DNA of 64,000 nucleotides from contig NZ_JABBAL010000023.1 of the NCBI RefSeq assembly GCF_018607995.1, positions 124,001-188,000 of the forward strand. The letters run 5' to 3'. Position 1 is the stretch's first letter. Each line of letters opens with the position of its first letter. Positions 9,804-18,273 of the stretch are shown one piece after another. Origin of the DNA: Planktotalea sp. Its GTDB lineage: Bacteria > Pseudomonadota > Alphaproteobacteria > Rhodobacterales > Rhodobacteraceae. Below the pieces are notes generated by a model. It saw only the letters and a program-made list of their open reading frames with translations, made no database searches and had not been told where the DNA came from. The translations under genes and the position numbers were made by a program.

Positions 9804-10149
9804 AGTTGGCTTGCATCTCTTCGCTCAATAGAACGCCGTTTTGAAGCTGATCGATTTTGTGCTCCGCGCATCGCCGATGTCGTGAAATCCGCTGGTATGC
9901 TGAACGCTTATCTCAGCACATACAAAAATTCTGCACCATCGATGTTAGTGATGCAAAAGCCGATTTGTCCGCCACCTGTAAATTGACGTTCGATTTTTCG
10001 CCCCAACATAGAGGAATGACCACTATACCAACCGCCACGCAGCGCTACCTTTCGAGCTTTCGCAGCGTCCTTTTATGCTGCGAAAACACACAGCACAAAA
10101 AACGAATTCAGCGTTCGGGCTCAAAACCAACATCCCCCAAAACAAAAAA
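9804..10149. other. Non-coding gap between convergent ureG and rpsA
   Basis: About 350 bp; the only long frame (track ORF 9857-10207 plus) has no recognisable sequence and runs into the rpsA terminator. I see no convincing gene, RNA or clear ureG terminator here. Confidence 0.6.
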
Positions 10150-10183
10150 AGGCCCCGCAGGATCACTCCCGCGGGGCCTTCTC
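10149..10183 (-). terminator. Rho-independent terminator of rpsA
   Basis: On the minus strand GGCCCCGCGGG, a short loop, then CCTGCGGGGCC followed by seven T. It begins about 20 bases after the rpsA stop codon, a strong GC stem with a T-run, so it terminates rpsA transcription. Confidence 0.9.
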
Positions 10184-10203
10184 AATTTCTGTAGCTTCAA
10201 AGC

Positions 10204-11877
10204 TTAGTCGTCAGATTTCAGAGCTGCACCAAGGATATCACCCAAGGACGCGCCGGAGTCAGAGGAGCCATACTGCTCAACTGCTTCCTTCTCTTCTGCG
10301 ATCTCACGCGCTTTCACGGAGACACCCAAGCGGCGTGTCTTCGCGTCCACGTTTGTGATGCGCACGTCAACCTTGTCACCGACAGAGAAACGCTCTGGGC
10401 GCTGCTCTGCACGGTCACGGGAGAGGTCAGAACGACGGATGAAGGATTTCATGCCTTCATACTCAACCTCAACACCGCCCTCTTCGATGGCTGTCACTGT
10501 GACAGTCACGATGGAACCGCGCTTTACGCCGCCAACCGCTTCAGCGAACTTGTCGCCGCCAAGCGCTTTAACGGAGAGCGAGATACGCTCTTTCTCAACG
10601 TCGACTTCAGAAACAACCGCCTGAACGATGTCGTTCTTGTGGTAGCTCTGAATGGCTTCTTCGCCGCGCTCGTCCCAAGATAGGTCGGAGAGGTGAACCA
10701 TGCCGTCGATGTCGCCCTCGAGGCCAATGAACAAACCGAACTCGGTGATGTTCTTGACTTCGCCTTCAACCTCAGTGCCCTCAGGGAACTGCTCTGCAAA
10801 GACTTCCCATGGGTTGCGCTGTGTCTGCTTGAGACCCAAGGAAACTCGACGTTTTGTGCCGTCGATTTCCAGAACCATGACCTCGACTTCCTGAGACGTA
10901 GACACGATCTTGCCCGGGTGTACGTTCTTTTTTGTCCAGGACATTTCAGACACGTGTACGAGACCTTCAACACCTGCCTCTAGCTCAACGAATGCGCCGT
11001 AATCAGTGATGTTGGTGACACGACCTGTGTGCGTGGACTCGAGTGGGTACTTGCCAGCAACCAAATCCCATGGATCTTCTTGCAACTGCTTCATGCCCAA
11101 GGAGATGCGGTGCGTCTCTTTGTTGATCTTGATGACCTGAACCTTGACCGTCTCGCCGATTGTCAAAATCTCGGAGGGGTGGTTCACACGGCGCCATGCC
11201 ATGTCTGTCACGTGAAGCAGGCCGTCTACGCCGCCAAGATCGACAAATGCGCCGTACTCGGTGATGTTCTTAACAACGCCGTCAACTGCTTGACCTTCTG
11301 TGAGGTTGCCGATGACTTCTGCACGCTGCTCTGCGCGGGACTCTTCAAGGATTGCACGACGCGATACAACGATGTTGCCACGACGACGGTCCATTTTCAA
11401 AATCTGGAACGGCTGCTTGAGACCCATCAATGGGCCCGCGTCACGCACAGGGCGCACGTCAACCTGAGAACCTGGCAAGAACGCAACCGCGCCGCCAAGA
11501 TCAACCGTAAAGCCGCCTTTAACGCGACCAAAGATTGCGCCTTCAACGCGCTCTTCGTCTGCGTATGCTTTTTCCAGACGATCCCAAGCTTCCTCACGGC
11601 GCGCCATCTCACGAGAGATAACCGCTTCGCCGCGGGAGTTCTCTGCGGAGCGCAGGAACACTTCAACTTCGTCGCCAACAGCGATTTCAGGAGCTTCACC
11701 AGGGTTTGCGAATTCTTTGATGTCGACGCGGCCTTCCATCTTGTAGCCTACGTCGATAATGGCTTGGCCCGCTTCGATTGCGATGATCTTACCTTTGACA
11801 ACTGTCCCTTCATCGGGTGTGTCCATTTCGAAGCTTTCGGTTAAGAGTGCTTCAAACTCGTCCATTAGATTAGCCAT
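10204..11877 (-). CDS. rpsA: 30S ribosomal protein S1
   Basis: Ribosomal protein that recruits mRNA to the 30S subunit. 557 aa from MANLMDEFEALLTESFEM (ATG at 11877); an ATG four codons earlier (11889) is also in frame and AAAAGGAT lies between awkwardly for either, so the start is uncertain. Six S1 repeats can be followed, for example EGTVVKGKIIAIEAGQAIID, GAIFGRVKGGFTVDLGGAVAFLPGSQ, VDGVVKNITEYGAFVDLGGVDGLLH and GRVTNITDYGAFVELEAGVEGLVH. It normally sits directly after cmk in Rhodobacterales; here about 3 kb of other DNA intervenes. Confidence 0.97.
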   Translation of the reverse strand: MANLMDEFEALLTESFEMDTPDEGTVVKGKIIAIEAGQAIIDVGYKMEGRVDIKEFANPGEAPEIAVGDEVEVFLRSAENSRGEAVISREMARREEAWDRLEKAYADEERVEGAIFGRVKGGFTVDLGGAVAFLPGSQVDVRPVRDAGPLMGLKQPFQILKMDRRRGNIVVSRRAILEESRAEQRAEVIGNLTEGQAVDGVVKNITEYGAFVDLGGVDGLLHVTDMAWRRVNHPSEILTIGETVKVQVIKINKETHRISLGMKQLQEDPWDLVAGKYPLESTHTGRVTNITDYGAFVELEAGVEGLVHVSEMSWTKKNVHPGKIVSTSQEVEVMVLEIDGTKRRVSLGLKQTQRNPWEVFAEQFPEGTEVEGEVKNITEFGLFIGLEGDIDGMVHLSDLSWDERGEEAIQSYHKNDIVQAVVSEVDVEKERISLSVKALGGDKFAEAVGGVKRGSIVTVTVTAIEEGGVEVEYEGMKSFIRRSDLSRDRAEQRPERFSVGDKVDVRITNVDAKTRRLGVSVKAREIAEEKEAVEQYGSSDSGASLGDILGAALKSDD

Positions 11878-12206
11878 GTGGCGTTTCATATCCTTTTAAC
11901 GTGTTATACTGGCCGTGCGGTTGTCTCCGCCGGTCTTTGGGTTGCTTTGGTCGAGGCGAGTTTGCAAACGAGAAAGAGGGCCGGAGGTCCCGACCCTACT
12001 CAACTCGTGGCGCAGGTAAAGTGATTCACCGCTCCGACGCTCGCGCGTATAGAGAGGAATCGCATGTGGGGCAAGGCTTGTGGTGTTTTGGAACGGGTGT
12101 TCTTCGCACTTTATCGCCGCCAAATCCTAACGAAATCAAAACTGATCGCCTCCATCCAAAAAATTGCCAGCCCAGTCGCGCGGCCTGGCGATAGCCCGAA
12201 ACATGA
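11878..12206. other. Upstream region of rpsA, no gene seen
   Basis: About 330 bp that must contain the rpsA promoter (leftwards). The small track ORFs here show no family features. I saw no tRNA or clear hairpin. Confidence 0.5.
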
Positions 12207-12668
12207 ATGTGCTATTCAGGTTGGGTTTTGGCTGTCGTGCTTAATCACTTTAAATCAAGAATATTCAGTGCAGCGAGAAAACGGAAAAACTAGCAAACTA
12301 GAAAGCGCATTGATGCTATTGTCGACCAGCTTTCTGGTTGTAAGATTCTTGAAACCAACATTGTTTCACACCCTTCAAAGAAAAACAGCGAGTATCCAAA
12401 CCTAATAACTAGCCCATTTGACTTTGGGCTTCGTGCATGTCGCCCAAAGGTAATAATTGACCATAGAACGGATGCTGTTCGGCATTTGACAGACCCAGCA
12501 GCGACCTATCATTTGTTTCCTTGCAAACATTTCATTTACGGTGGGAACGCTCGGACATCTGAAATTGTTTCGGAAACAATTTGCGCATTGCAACTTGGAC
12601 CCGCAGGGCCACGGGCAGGCGTTTCTAACGTCACAAATAGAACCACCCTTCCGCACACAACAACCTAA
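12207..12668 (+). pseudogene. Possible decayed ORF with an internal stop, no recognised family
   Basis: Reading from ATG 12207 gives MCYSGWVLAVVLNHFKSR and continues to a TAG at 12291, after which the same frame stays open for 124 codons to TAA at 12666. The distal part (CKILETNIVSHPSKKN, PFDFGLRACRPKVIIDHRTD, HLFPCKHFIYGGN) has a protein-like composition but no ATG or GTG start of its own. Codon use looks less GC-biased than in neighbouring genes. It could be a remnant of a transferred gene or a chance frame; I recognise no domain. Confidence 0.25.
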
Positions 12669-12992
12669 GCGCATAAAACACAGACCACCAAAAACCTCCC
12701 AGGGTCTGGCCTTGCGCTAGTCACCGCGCGCTCAGCTAACCACTCTTTAGGAAATAAAAAGCATTCTCCTCCTAGGTTAACCACTGAAATCAGGATCACA
12801 GACGCGCTTAACAGCGAGCGCATTCGATCTTGCGCAAGACGACGGGGTCAACAGCCCCCGGAGCGAGCAAGCGGATGAAACACCCCGAGACCTTCCAACG
12901 ATCCGCTTCATGGCGGCCGCCATTTTTAGAATCACATCAAAGACCAAAGCGGCAGGGAACTTGCTCCAGCCGCCGAATGGCGTGCTTAGGGT
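12669..12992. other. Non-coding stretch before the CIA30-like gene
   Basis: About 320 bp with no frame that looks like a gene and no clear RNA. It lies downstream of the leftward CIA30-like gene, but I saw no convincing terminator. Confidence 0.5.
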
Positions 12993-13523
12993 TTATTCAA
13001 CCCCAACACGCCCAACCCACAAATCCGCTTCATAATCAGCACCGTAGGCCGCCAATCCGATGCTCTTCACATCCTCAGGCGACACAATCGCAGGCAGAAC
13101 AGAAGTCGAGCGTTCAAACGCAGAAAGCTCCAAACGCACCTCGGACCATGCAGACCCAGCCACAAAAGACGCTTTGTAGTTATGCCACGGCAAACGCGCT
13201 TGGCGAGTGCGTAGGAACACCGTGTAGCGCTCGCCATTCCCGCGCACCTTGAGCACCAAGGCCCAAACATCCGCGTTCAGCCCGTCCTCAAACTCACGCC
13301 GCACTTGAATGAAACCACCATTGTTGTCAGTGCTCACCTGCCCCGTAAGATGCAGGCCGTCCGCCCCAATCTGCGCTTGCCCGGACGATACCCCGCCCAT
13401 CACATTGTCGCCAATATAGCGCCACCGCTCCCCCGCTCCTGCGTCAAAACGCTCAATCATTGTCGCAGGCTCCGCCAGTGCAGCGCTCGCGCAAAGCATC
13501 ATCGTGCATATCCAAACTCGCAT
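12993..13523 (-). CDS. Secreted CIA30-family protein
   Basis: 176 aa from ATG 13523, chosen because it gives a signal peptide (MRVWICTMMLCASAALA) and avoids a long unlikely leader. The mature part, IERFDAGAGERWRYIGDNVMGGVSSGQ, then VSTDNNGGFIQVRREF, ALVLKVRGNGERYTVFLRT and LPWHNYKASF, matches the CIA30 (NADH dehydrogenase intermediate-associated protein 30) beta-sandwich domain. Bacterial members are exported and their role is unclear; a carbohydrate-binding-like function is often suggested. It stands alone on the minus strand between rpsA and cmk, transcribed away from the neighbouring glycosyltransferase gene. Confidence 0.8.
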   Translation of the reverse strand: MRVWICTMMLCASAALAEPATMIERFDAGAGERWRYIGDNVMGGVSSGQAQIGADGLHLTGQVSTDNNGGFIQVRREFEDGLNADVWALVLKVRGNGERYTVFLRTRQARLPWHNYKASFVAGSAWSEVRLELSAFERSTSVLPAIVSPEDVKSIGLAAYGADYEADLWVGRVGVE

Positions 13524-13659
13524 ATATAAGCCTCTTTGTTTCTCCTTAGCTGGTGCGCCCGACACCCAAGGCAAGTGCGGTGCGCACAATACCATTTGCA
13601 CAGCAAGCACATACCAGAGTACCCACAACGACAATTCACTTGACTGACGGAAACGGCGC

Positions 13660-14505
13660 GTGCTTTCAAAGACCCTCAAATCCCTCGACAATATCCGTTT
13701 CGGGAAAACCGATCTTCAAATGCAAATGAAAGCCCGCGCGTTTAACCGTCGCGTCGGCACGCCCGCGCCCTCTGACTCGCCCTTGGTGATCTTTGCGATG
13801 CCTTTGGTGTCGCGCAGGCGCAGTGAAGATTGGGACCGCGTACAAGCCAATCTCGCTACTACGCTGTCCTCGTTCATGGCGCAAAGTGATCCCAACTGGA
13901 CCGTCTACATCTGCGGCCAGGATCGCCCGGCGCTACCCGATGACGACCGGGTCCATTTCATAGAGACCAACATCAGCGATAAGTTCTACGACAAGGGTGA
14001 TAAGCGGCGCGCATTGATCAGCCACATTGCGGATGATCTCAAACGCGACGGCTATTACATGCAGTTCGATGCGGACGATATATTGCACCCCATGTTTGTA
14101 GCGCATGTGCTGACGGACAACAACGGACGCGGCTATTTAATCGACACTGGCCACTTCATCGCACTTGCTGAACAAAGGGTCGTGGCGCTTGATAACTTCA
14201 ACGCGTTTTGCGGATCTTGCGCAGCTGTCTATGTCGATTTTCGCACACATAAGAACTACAAGAAGTTCTTATCGCAACACCGTTCACACACGCAAATCGC
14301 CGCCTATTGCACGCTCTATGAACGCCCTTTGTCCGCGATTCCTTTTAAAGCCGCGCTCTATTTAACGGGGCATGGCGAAAATATGTACGGACGGCGCGGC
14401 CTCTTGTCGGACCGCACCAAAACCTTGGTTGAAGTTGCGCTAAGCGAGGACGATGCCAAAGCAACGCTCAAGGAATTTGGAGTGTCATGGGCTGATTTGG
14501 TGTAA
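13660..14505 (+). CDS. Putative glycosyltransferase (GT-A-like)
   Basis: 281 aa starting at GTG 13660; an internal ATG at 13720 is possible. The N-terminal third has PLVIFAMPLVSRRRSEDWDRV and TTLSSFMAQSDPNWTVYICG, like the first beta strands of family 2-type glycosyltransferases, and YYMQFDADDILHPMFVAH carries an acidic DADD motif of the kind that binds nucleotide-sugar and metal. No signal peptide or membrane segment; probably cytoplasmic. Acceptor unknown. It sits with other accessory genes in the block separating cmk from rpsA. Confidence 0.65.
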   Translation: MLSKTLKSLDNIRFGKTDLQMQMKARAFNRRVGTPAPSDSPLVIFAMPLVSRRRSEDWDRVQANLATTLSSFMAQSDPNWTVYICGQDRPALPDDDRVHFIETNISDKFYDKGDKRRALISHIADDLKRDGYYMQFDADDILHPMFVAHVLTDNNGRGYLIDTGHFIALAEQRVVALDNFNAFCGSCAAVYVDFRTHKNYKKFLSQHRSHTQIAAYCTLYERPLSAIPFKAALYLTGHGENMYGRRGLLSDRTKTLVEVALSEDDAKATLKEFGVSWADLV

Positions 14506-14544
14506 ACACGCGCTGCAAGATGGCACACAAGAGAGGTCCGCCAG

Positions 14545-14940
14545 ATGACATTCCAAGACGCAACATTGCAGCTGCCCACATGGGTGCAACTCTGGCTCAA
14601 TGTCCTCCTGCTCGGCGCATTTATCCTACCTTTCGCCTTTTTCATTTGGAAGTAAATCCGCATCTCCGCAGTGCTGACCTTGCTCGCAAGTGGCATCGCC
14701 TCGTTCAGCATATTCACCATGTATTACAATCTCGGCATGGTCCGCTTGCTTGGCCTACCTCATGTAATCTTGTGGACGCCACTGGCGATTCATCTGTTCA
14801 CGCTCTCTCGCAAGGCGGAGATTCCTCAGATCACAGTCTGGACATTGCGCATAGTCTACGCCATTGCCATCACCTCAATGATCTTCGATTATTGGGATGT
14901 GATCTGTTACATCTTAGGCGACCGTGCGTCGCTCATCTAA
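14545..14940 (+). pseudogene. Small membrane protein gene interrupted by one nonsense codon
   Basis: ATG 14545 follows GAGAGG at good spacing and reads MTFQDATLQLPTWVQLWLNV...FAFFIWK, then hits TAA at 14653; the same frame continues without another stop for 94 codons (RISAVLTLLASGIASFSIF, LGLPHVILWTPLAIHLFTL, VYAIAITSMIFDYWDVICY) to TAA at 14938. The joined product is 131 codons with about four hydrophobic helices and no frame change, so a single point mutation to TAA is the simplest explanation. The distal half appears in the track as a 89-aa ORF from GTG 14671. Its stop overlaps the convergent cmk stop by four bases. Family unknown. Confidence 0.75.
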
Positions 14941-15548
14941 GCTTTGCGCGCCTCAATGGCGGAAATTGCTCTTGCGACGGCCGCCTCAATGCTCAGCTCA
15001 GATGTATCAATCAAAACCGCGTCTGAGGCAGGCTTCAAAGGGGCCTCTGCACGGTTCATGTCCCGCTTGTCGCGCGCCCGAACATCTGCCAGAACCTGCC
15101 CGGGAGTGCTTGGATCGCCCTTCGCAGAAAGCTCTAGATAGCGGCGCTCCGCGCGCACCTCGGCAGAAGCTGTGACAAACAATTTCACCGCAGCGTCCGG
15201 GCAAATCACCGTACCAATGTCACGCCCGTCTAGAACAGCACCACCCGCACGCGCTGCGAACGCACGTTGAAAATCAACCAAAGCAGCACGCACTTCTGGG
15301 ATCACCGCGACTTTGCTTGCGGCCTGTGCAACTTCAGGGGTGCGCAAATCAGTGTCATCCAGATCTTGTGCTATCAGTCCTTGGACAGCCTCAATCGGCT
15401 CCACCCCAAGCAGCGTTTTGGCAGCAACCGCGCGGTACAACAGACCCGTATCAAGATGCGCGAAGCCAGAATGAGCCGCAACCGCCTTGGACAACGTTCC
15501 CTTGCCTGCCGCCGCAGGTCCGTCAATGGCAATGGTAAAACCCGTCAT
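14937..15548 (-). CDS. cmk: Cytidylate kinase
   Basis: Phosphorylates CMP and dCMP for nucleotide synthesis; cytoplasmic. 203 aa from ATG 15548, where [22 protein letters not shown] gives the P-loop at the N-terminus; the longer track ORF is rejected. [13 protein letters not shown] and the [13 protein letters not shown] lid segment are diagnostic. Its start overlaps the stop of the upstream membrane gene (ATGA), so cmk was translationally coupled to a gene that is now frameshifted. Part of the aroA-membrane gene-cmk operon. Confidence 0.96.
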   Translation of the reverse strand: MTGFTIAIDGPAAAGKGTLSKAVAAHSGFAHLDTGLLYRAVAAKTLLGVEPIEAVQGLIAQDLDDTDLRTPEVAQAASKVAVIPEVRAALVDFQRAFAARAGGAVLDGRDIGTVICPDAAVKLFVTASAEVRAERRYLELSAKGDPSTPGQVLADVRARDKRDMNRAEAPLKPASDAVLIDTSELSIEAAVARAISAIEARKA

Positions 15549-16070
15549 CCGCGTTTCCTCGATGCTATAAATGCTGAGAAAAGACAAAGCGCGAAAATCG
15601 CGTATTTTGCAAGCGTGACCCAAGGCACCTCGCTCACCTCAGCAGTGAGCGTCGCAAGATCCAAATTTTCCTTGATCGCAAGCCCCATGCGGATGGCAAG
15701 CATCATGTCCTCGCCAAAATCAAGCGCCATAAAGATCAAGCGCCATAAAGAGTGCTGCAATCGCAACTCCCCAGAACCGCCAGCCAACGGCGCTGCGCAT
15801 CATATGCACCAGCATGACCCAAAGGCCGAAGAGCGTGATGAACAGGAAATCAATTGACGGCAGGACCGTTTTATAAAGACGATCCAGCCCCTTTTTCCGC
15901 AACACATCGCCCACTTCAACGAGCACACTATCAGGATATGACCCAAACGTGGCCTGCGGAAGAAATGCTACATACGGCGCAATTTTCAATTGCAAGATCG
16001 CGACCATCAACAAGAACAGCAACAGCACTTCGGCACCTAAATCCCTCAGCAATGCTAGCGGGTTCTTCAT
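15545..16070 (-). pseudogene. Membrane protein gene frameshifted by a 16-bp tandem duplication
   Basis: Two adjoining frames (16070-15720 and 15787-15545) encode the halves of one membrane protein: [20 protein letters not shown] to AIAALFMALD, then FMALDFGEDMMLAIRMGLAI to [11 protein letters not shown] perfect direct repeat at 15719-15750 shifts the frame; removing one 16-bp copy restores an uninterrupted 169-aa protein with about four transmembrane helices. Both ends show ATGA overlaps, with aroA upstream and cmk downstream. The first product ends after 116 aa as LYGA. No known family name; I infer a recent loss. Confidence 0.85.
15719..15750. repeat. Perfect 16-bp tandem duplication
   Basis: The unit ATCAAGCGCCATAAAG occurs twice back to back (15719-15734 and 15735-15750) inside the membrane protein gene upstream of cmk. 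Sixteen is not a multiple of three, so it causes the frameshift described there. Confidence 0.97.
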
Positions 16071-17419
16071 GCGTTACGCCGTGTAATCTTTGCCCCAAGT
16101 TTTGCCATTAGCGGCTCAAAAATTGGGAAGGACGTGGCGATAGGGCCAGCATCATCAACGCGAACAGGTTTGATCGCGCTCATGCCGAGCACCAGAAAGG
16201 ACATAGCAATGCGGTGATCCAGATGACTCGCACATTCCGCGCCGCCTTGCACATTGCCCATGCCGCGCCCCTGCACGATCCACCAATCAGAACCGTCCTC
16301 GACTTCAACACCGTTCGCACGCAAGCCAACTGCCATCGCTTCAATGCGATCGCTTTCTTTCACACGCAACTCTTTGACACCGCGCATAACGGTCGGACCA
16401 CTCGCATTGGCGGCGACAACAGACAGCACGGGATATTCATCAATCATCGAGGCGGCCCGCGCCGCCGGCACTTCGATGCCTTTCATGTCAGGCGAATAGC
16501 GCGCGCGCAGATCCGCCATCGGCTCGCCACCCTCGATCCGCTCGTTCTCGTAAGATAGATCAGCGCCCATTTCGCGCAGAGTCTCAAATAGTCCAGCGCG
16601 CGTGGGGTTCAGGCCAATGTTGGGCACCAGAACGTCAGAGCCTTTTGTGATCAAAGCCGCACACACAGGAAACGCGGCAGAGCTGGGATCGCGCGGCACC
16701 GTGATCACTTGCGGCACCAACTCTGGCTGGCCAGTCAAAGTGATCACGTGACCCTCGTCCGTGTCTTCAACCTTCAATTCCGCGCCAAACCCTTGCAACA
16801 TGCGTTCGGTGTGATCGCGGGTCGCTTCTTTCTCGATGACCACGGTTTGGCCCGGAGCATTAAGCCCTGCCAACAGCACCGCAGACTTAACCTGCGCTGA
16901 TGGGACAGGCGTCGTGTAGTGCACGGGAACAAGCTCCTTCGCACCAACAATCGTCATGGGTAAACGCCCCCCGTCACGGCCAACAGCCCGAGCGCCAAAC
17001 AGCGCCAAAGGATCGGTGACCCGCGCCATCGGACGGCTGTTCAAACTCGCGTCCCCCGTGAAAGTCGCAGTGATATCAGTTGTCGCCATCGCGCCCATAA
17101 TCAAACGCACACCTGTGCCGGAGTTGCCGCAATCGATCACGCTTTCCGGCTCAGCAAAACCGCCAACACCGACGCCGTGCACGGACCATTCGCCGCCGCC
17201 ATGATCGGTGACCTCTGCCCCGAACGCACGCATCGCGCGGCCTGTGTCGAGCACGTCTTCACCCTCAAGAAGACCCGTGATTCGCGTCTCACCCACCGCC
17301 ATCGCACCCAAAATAAGTGCGCGGTGGGAGATCGATTTATCCCCAGGCACATCCGCACAGCCAATCAGCGGTCCGCACTTAGAAGAGGACATCGGAACAG
17401 GAGTGCCATGAGACGACAT
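16067..17419 (-). CDS. aroA: 3-phosphoshikimate 1-carboxyvinyltransferase (EPSP synthase, CP4-like class II)
   Basis: Sixth step of the shikimate pathway, joining shikimate-3-phosphate and PEP; cytoplasmic. 450 aa from ATG 17419 (the track start is a TTG two codons earlier). Motifs: [114 protein letters not shown]. The last ones and the overall pattern match the Agrobacterium CP4 (class II) branch, but the position of the CP4 tolerance alanine (GNAATG) is glycine here (GNSGTG). First gene of the operon. Confidence 0.97.
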   Translation of the reverse strand: MSSHGTPVPMSSSKCGPLIGCADVPGDKSISHRALILGAMAVGETRITGLLEGEDVLDTGRAMRAFGAEVTDHGGGEWSVHGVGVGGFAEPESVIDCGNSGTGVRLIMGAMATTDITATFTGDASLNSRPMARVTDPLALFGARAVGRDGGRLPMTIVGAKELVPVHYTTPVPSAQVKSAVLLAGLNAPGQTVVIEKEATRDHTERMLQGFGAELKVEDTDEGHVITLTGQPELVPQVITVPRDPSSAAFPVCAALITKGSDVLVPNIGLNPTRAGLFETLREMGADLSYENERIEGGEPMADLRARYSPDMKGIEVPAARAASMIDEYPVLSVVAANASGPTVMRGVKELRVKESDRIEAMAVGLRANGVEVEDGSDWWIVQGRGMGNVQGGAECASHLDHRIAMSFLVLGMSAIKPVRVDDAGPIATSFPIFEPLMAKLGAKITRRNA

Positions 17420-17495
17420 GCGCAAGACTTTCGTTAGAGGTCAGGTTCAGCCCGCGTGATACCCCAAGCACATTCGCCCGTCCATGAGCCGCGTC

Positions 17496-17524
17496 TTCAT
17501 CTTGCCAAATAAACTCATAATCCG
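17496..17524 (+). repeat. Degenerate copy of dispersed intergenic repeat
   Basis: TCATCTTGCCAAATAAACT matches the core of the repeat seen after phoH, the enolase-superfamily gene and elsewhere, with one or two changes and without the G-rich tail. It lies between the start of aroA and the end of trmB. Confidence 0.6.
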
Positions 17525-17546
17525 ACGCAGACGCCACGCGCTACTA

Positions 17547-18263
17547 TCAAGTCTCGCGAACAAAAGTCAGATAATGCGGCGTGCGACCTTCGCGAAGCGC
17601 TTTTTGCTCGTAACGCGTGGATACCCAATCGCTCCACGGCTCTTTCCAATCCGCGGCACTTTCAGCGGTCCATTCAAACCCTGCGCGCGGCACCTCTTCT
17701 AAGGTTTGGCGCACATAATCCTCAATATCCGTAGCGACGCGCAATTCAGCACCAATCACCATTACTTTGGCGAGGGCTTGTAGATGTTCTTGCGTCACAA
17801 AACGTCTGCGATGATGACGTTTCTTTGGCCAAGGGTCGGGGTAATTCAGGAACACTTTGGACACGCAGACATCAGGCAAAACATCAAATAAATTCCGCAC
17901 ATCACCTGCATGAACCCGCAGGTTGGGCGCATCAGCCTCGCGAATTTTGCCTAGCAACATCGCAACACCGTTGATATAGGGTTCCGCACCGATCAGCCCA
18001 ACATCAGGATTTTGCACGGCTTGATGGATCAAATGTTCCCCACCGCCAAAGCCGATTTCCAGCCACAAAGGCTTGTCTCCAAACAACCCCTCAAGGTCAA
18101 GATTGACACGATTGGGATTTTCTTCCCATCCAACCGCACCGGGTGACAGCTTCGCCAAATCCTCTTCAAGATAAGCCTGCTGGCTATCTCGCAAGTTGTG
18201 ACCTTTGAAGCGGCCGTAAAAATTGCGCCAAGGCGCGCCGGAAGGATGTTTTCTATCAGTCAT
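17547..18263 (-). CDS. trmB: tRNA (guanine-N7-)-methyltransferase
   Basis: Makes m7G46 in tRNA; cytoplasmic SAM-dependent enzyme. 238 aa from ATG 18263 (MTDRKHPSGAPWRNFYGRFKG), the usual alphaproteobacterial start; the 70 extra residues of the track ORF come from upstream DNA. SAM-binding EIGFGGGEHLIHQA, GAEPYINGVAMLL and the catalytic NYPDPWPKKRHHRRR region are clear. In many alphaproteobacteria trmB follows metK; here it is far from metK, at the end of a run of hydrolase genes. Confidence 0.96.
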   Translation of the reverse strand: MTDRKHPSGAPWRNFYGRFKGHNLRDSQQAYLEEDLAKLSPGAVGWEENPNRVNLDLEGLFGDKPLWLEIGFGGGEHLIHQAVQNPDVGLIGAEPYINGVAMLLGKIREADAPNLRVHAGDVRNLFDVLPDVCVSKVFLNYPDPWPKKRHHRRRFVTQEHLQALAKVMVIGAELRVATDIEDYVRQTLEEVPRAGFEWTAESAADWKEPWSDWVSTRYEQKALREGRTPHYLTFVRET

Positions 18264-18273
18264 GGCGCGCCTG

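Noticed and set aside
9857-10207. 116-aa plus-strand ORF between ureG and rpsA
   Set aside because: No ribosome site, no family resemblance, and it runs through the rpsA terminator.
11029-11844. 271-aa ORF antisense to rpsA
   Set aside because: Shadow of a conserved ribosomal protein gene; Cys- and His-rich composition is typical of such shadows.
12402-12674. 90-aa Cys-rich minus-strand ORF in the rpsA-CIA30 gap
   Set aside because: Overlaps a better plus-strand frame and has shadow-like composition; no zinc-finger spacing.
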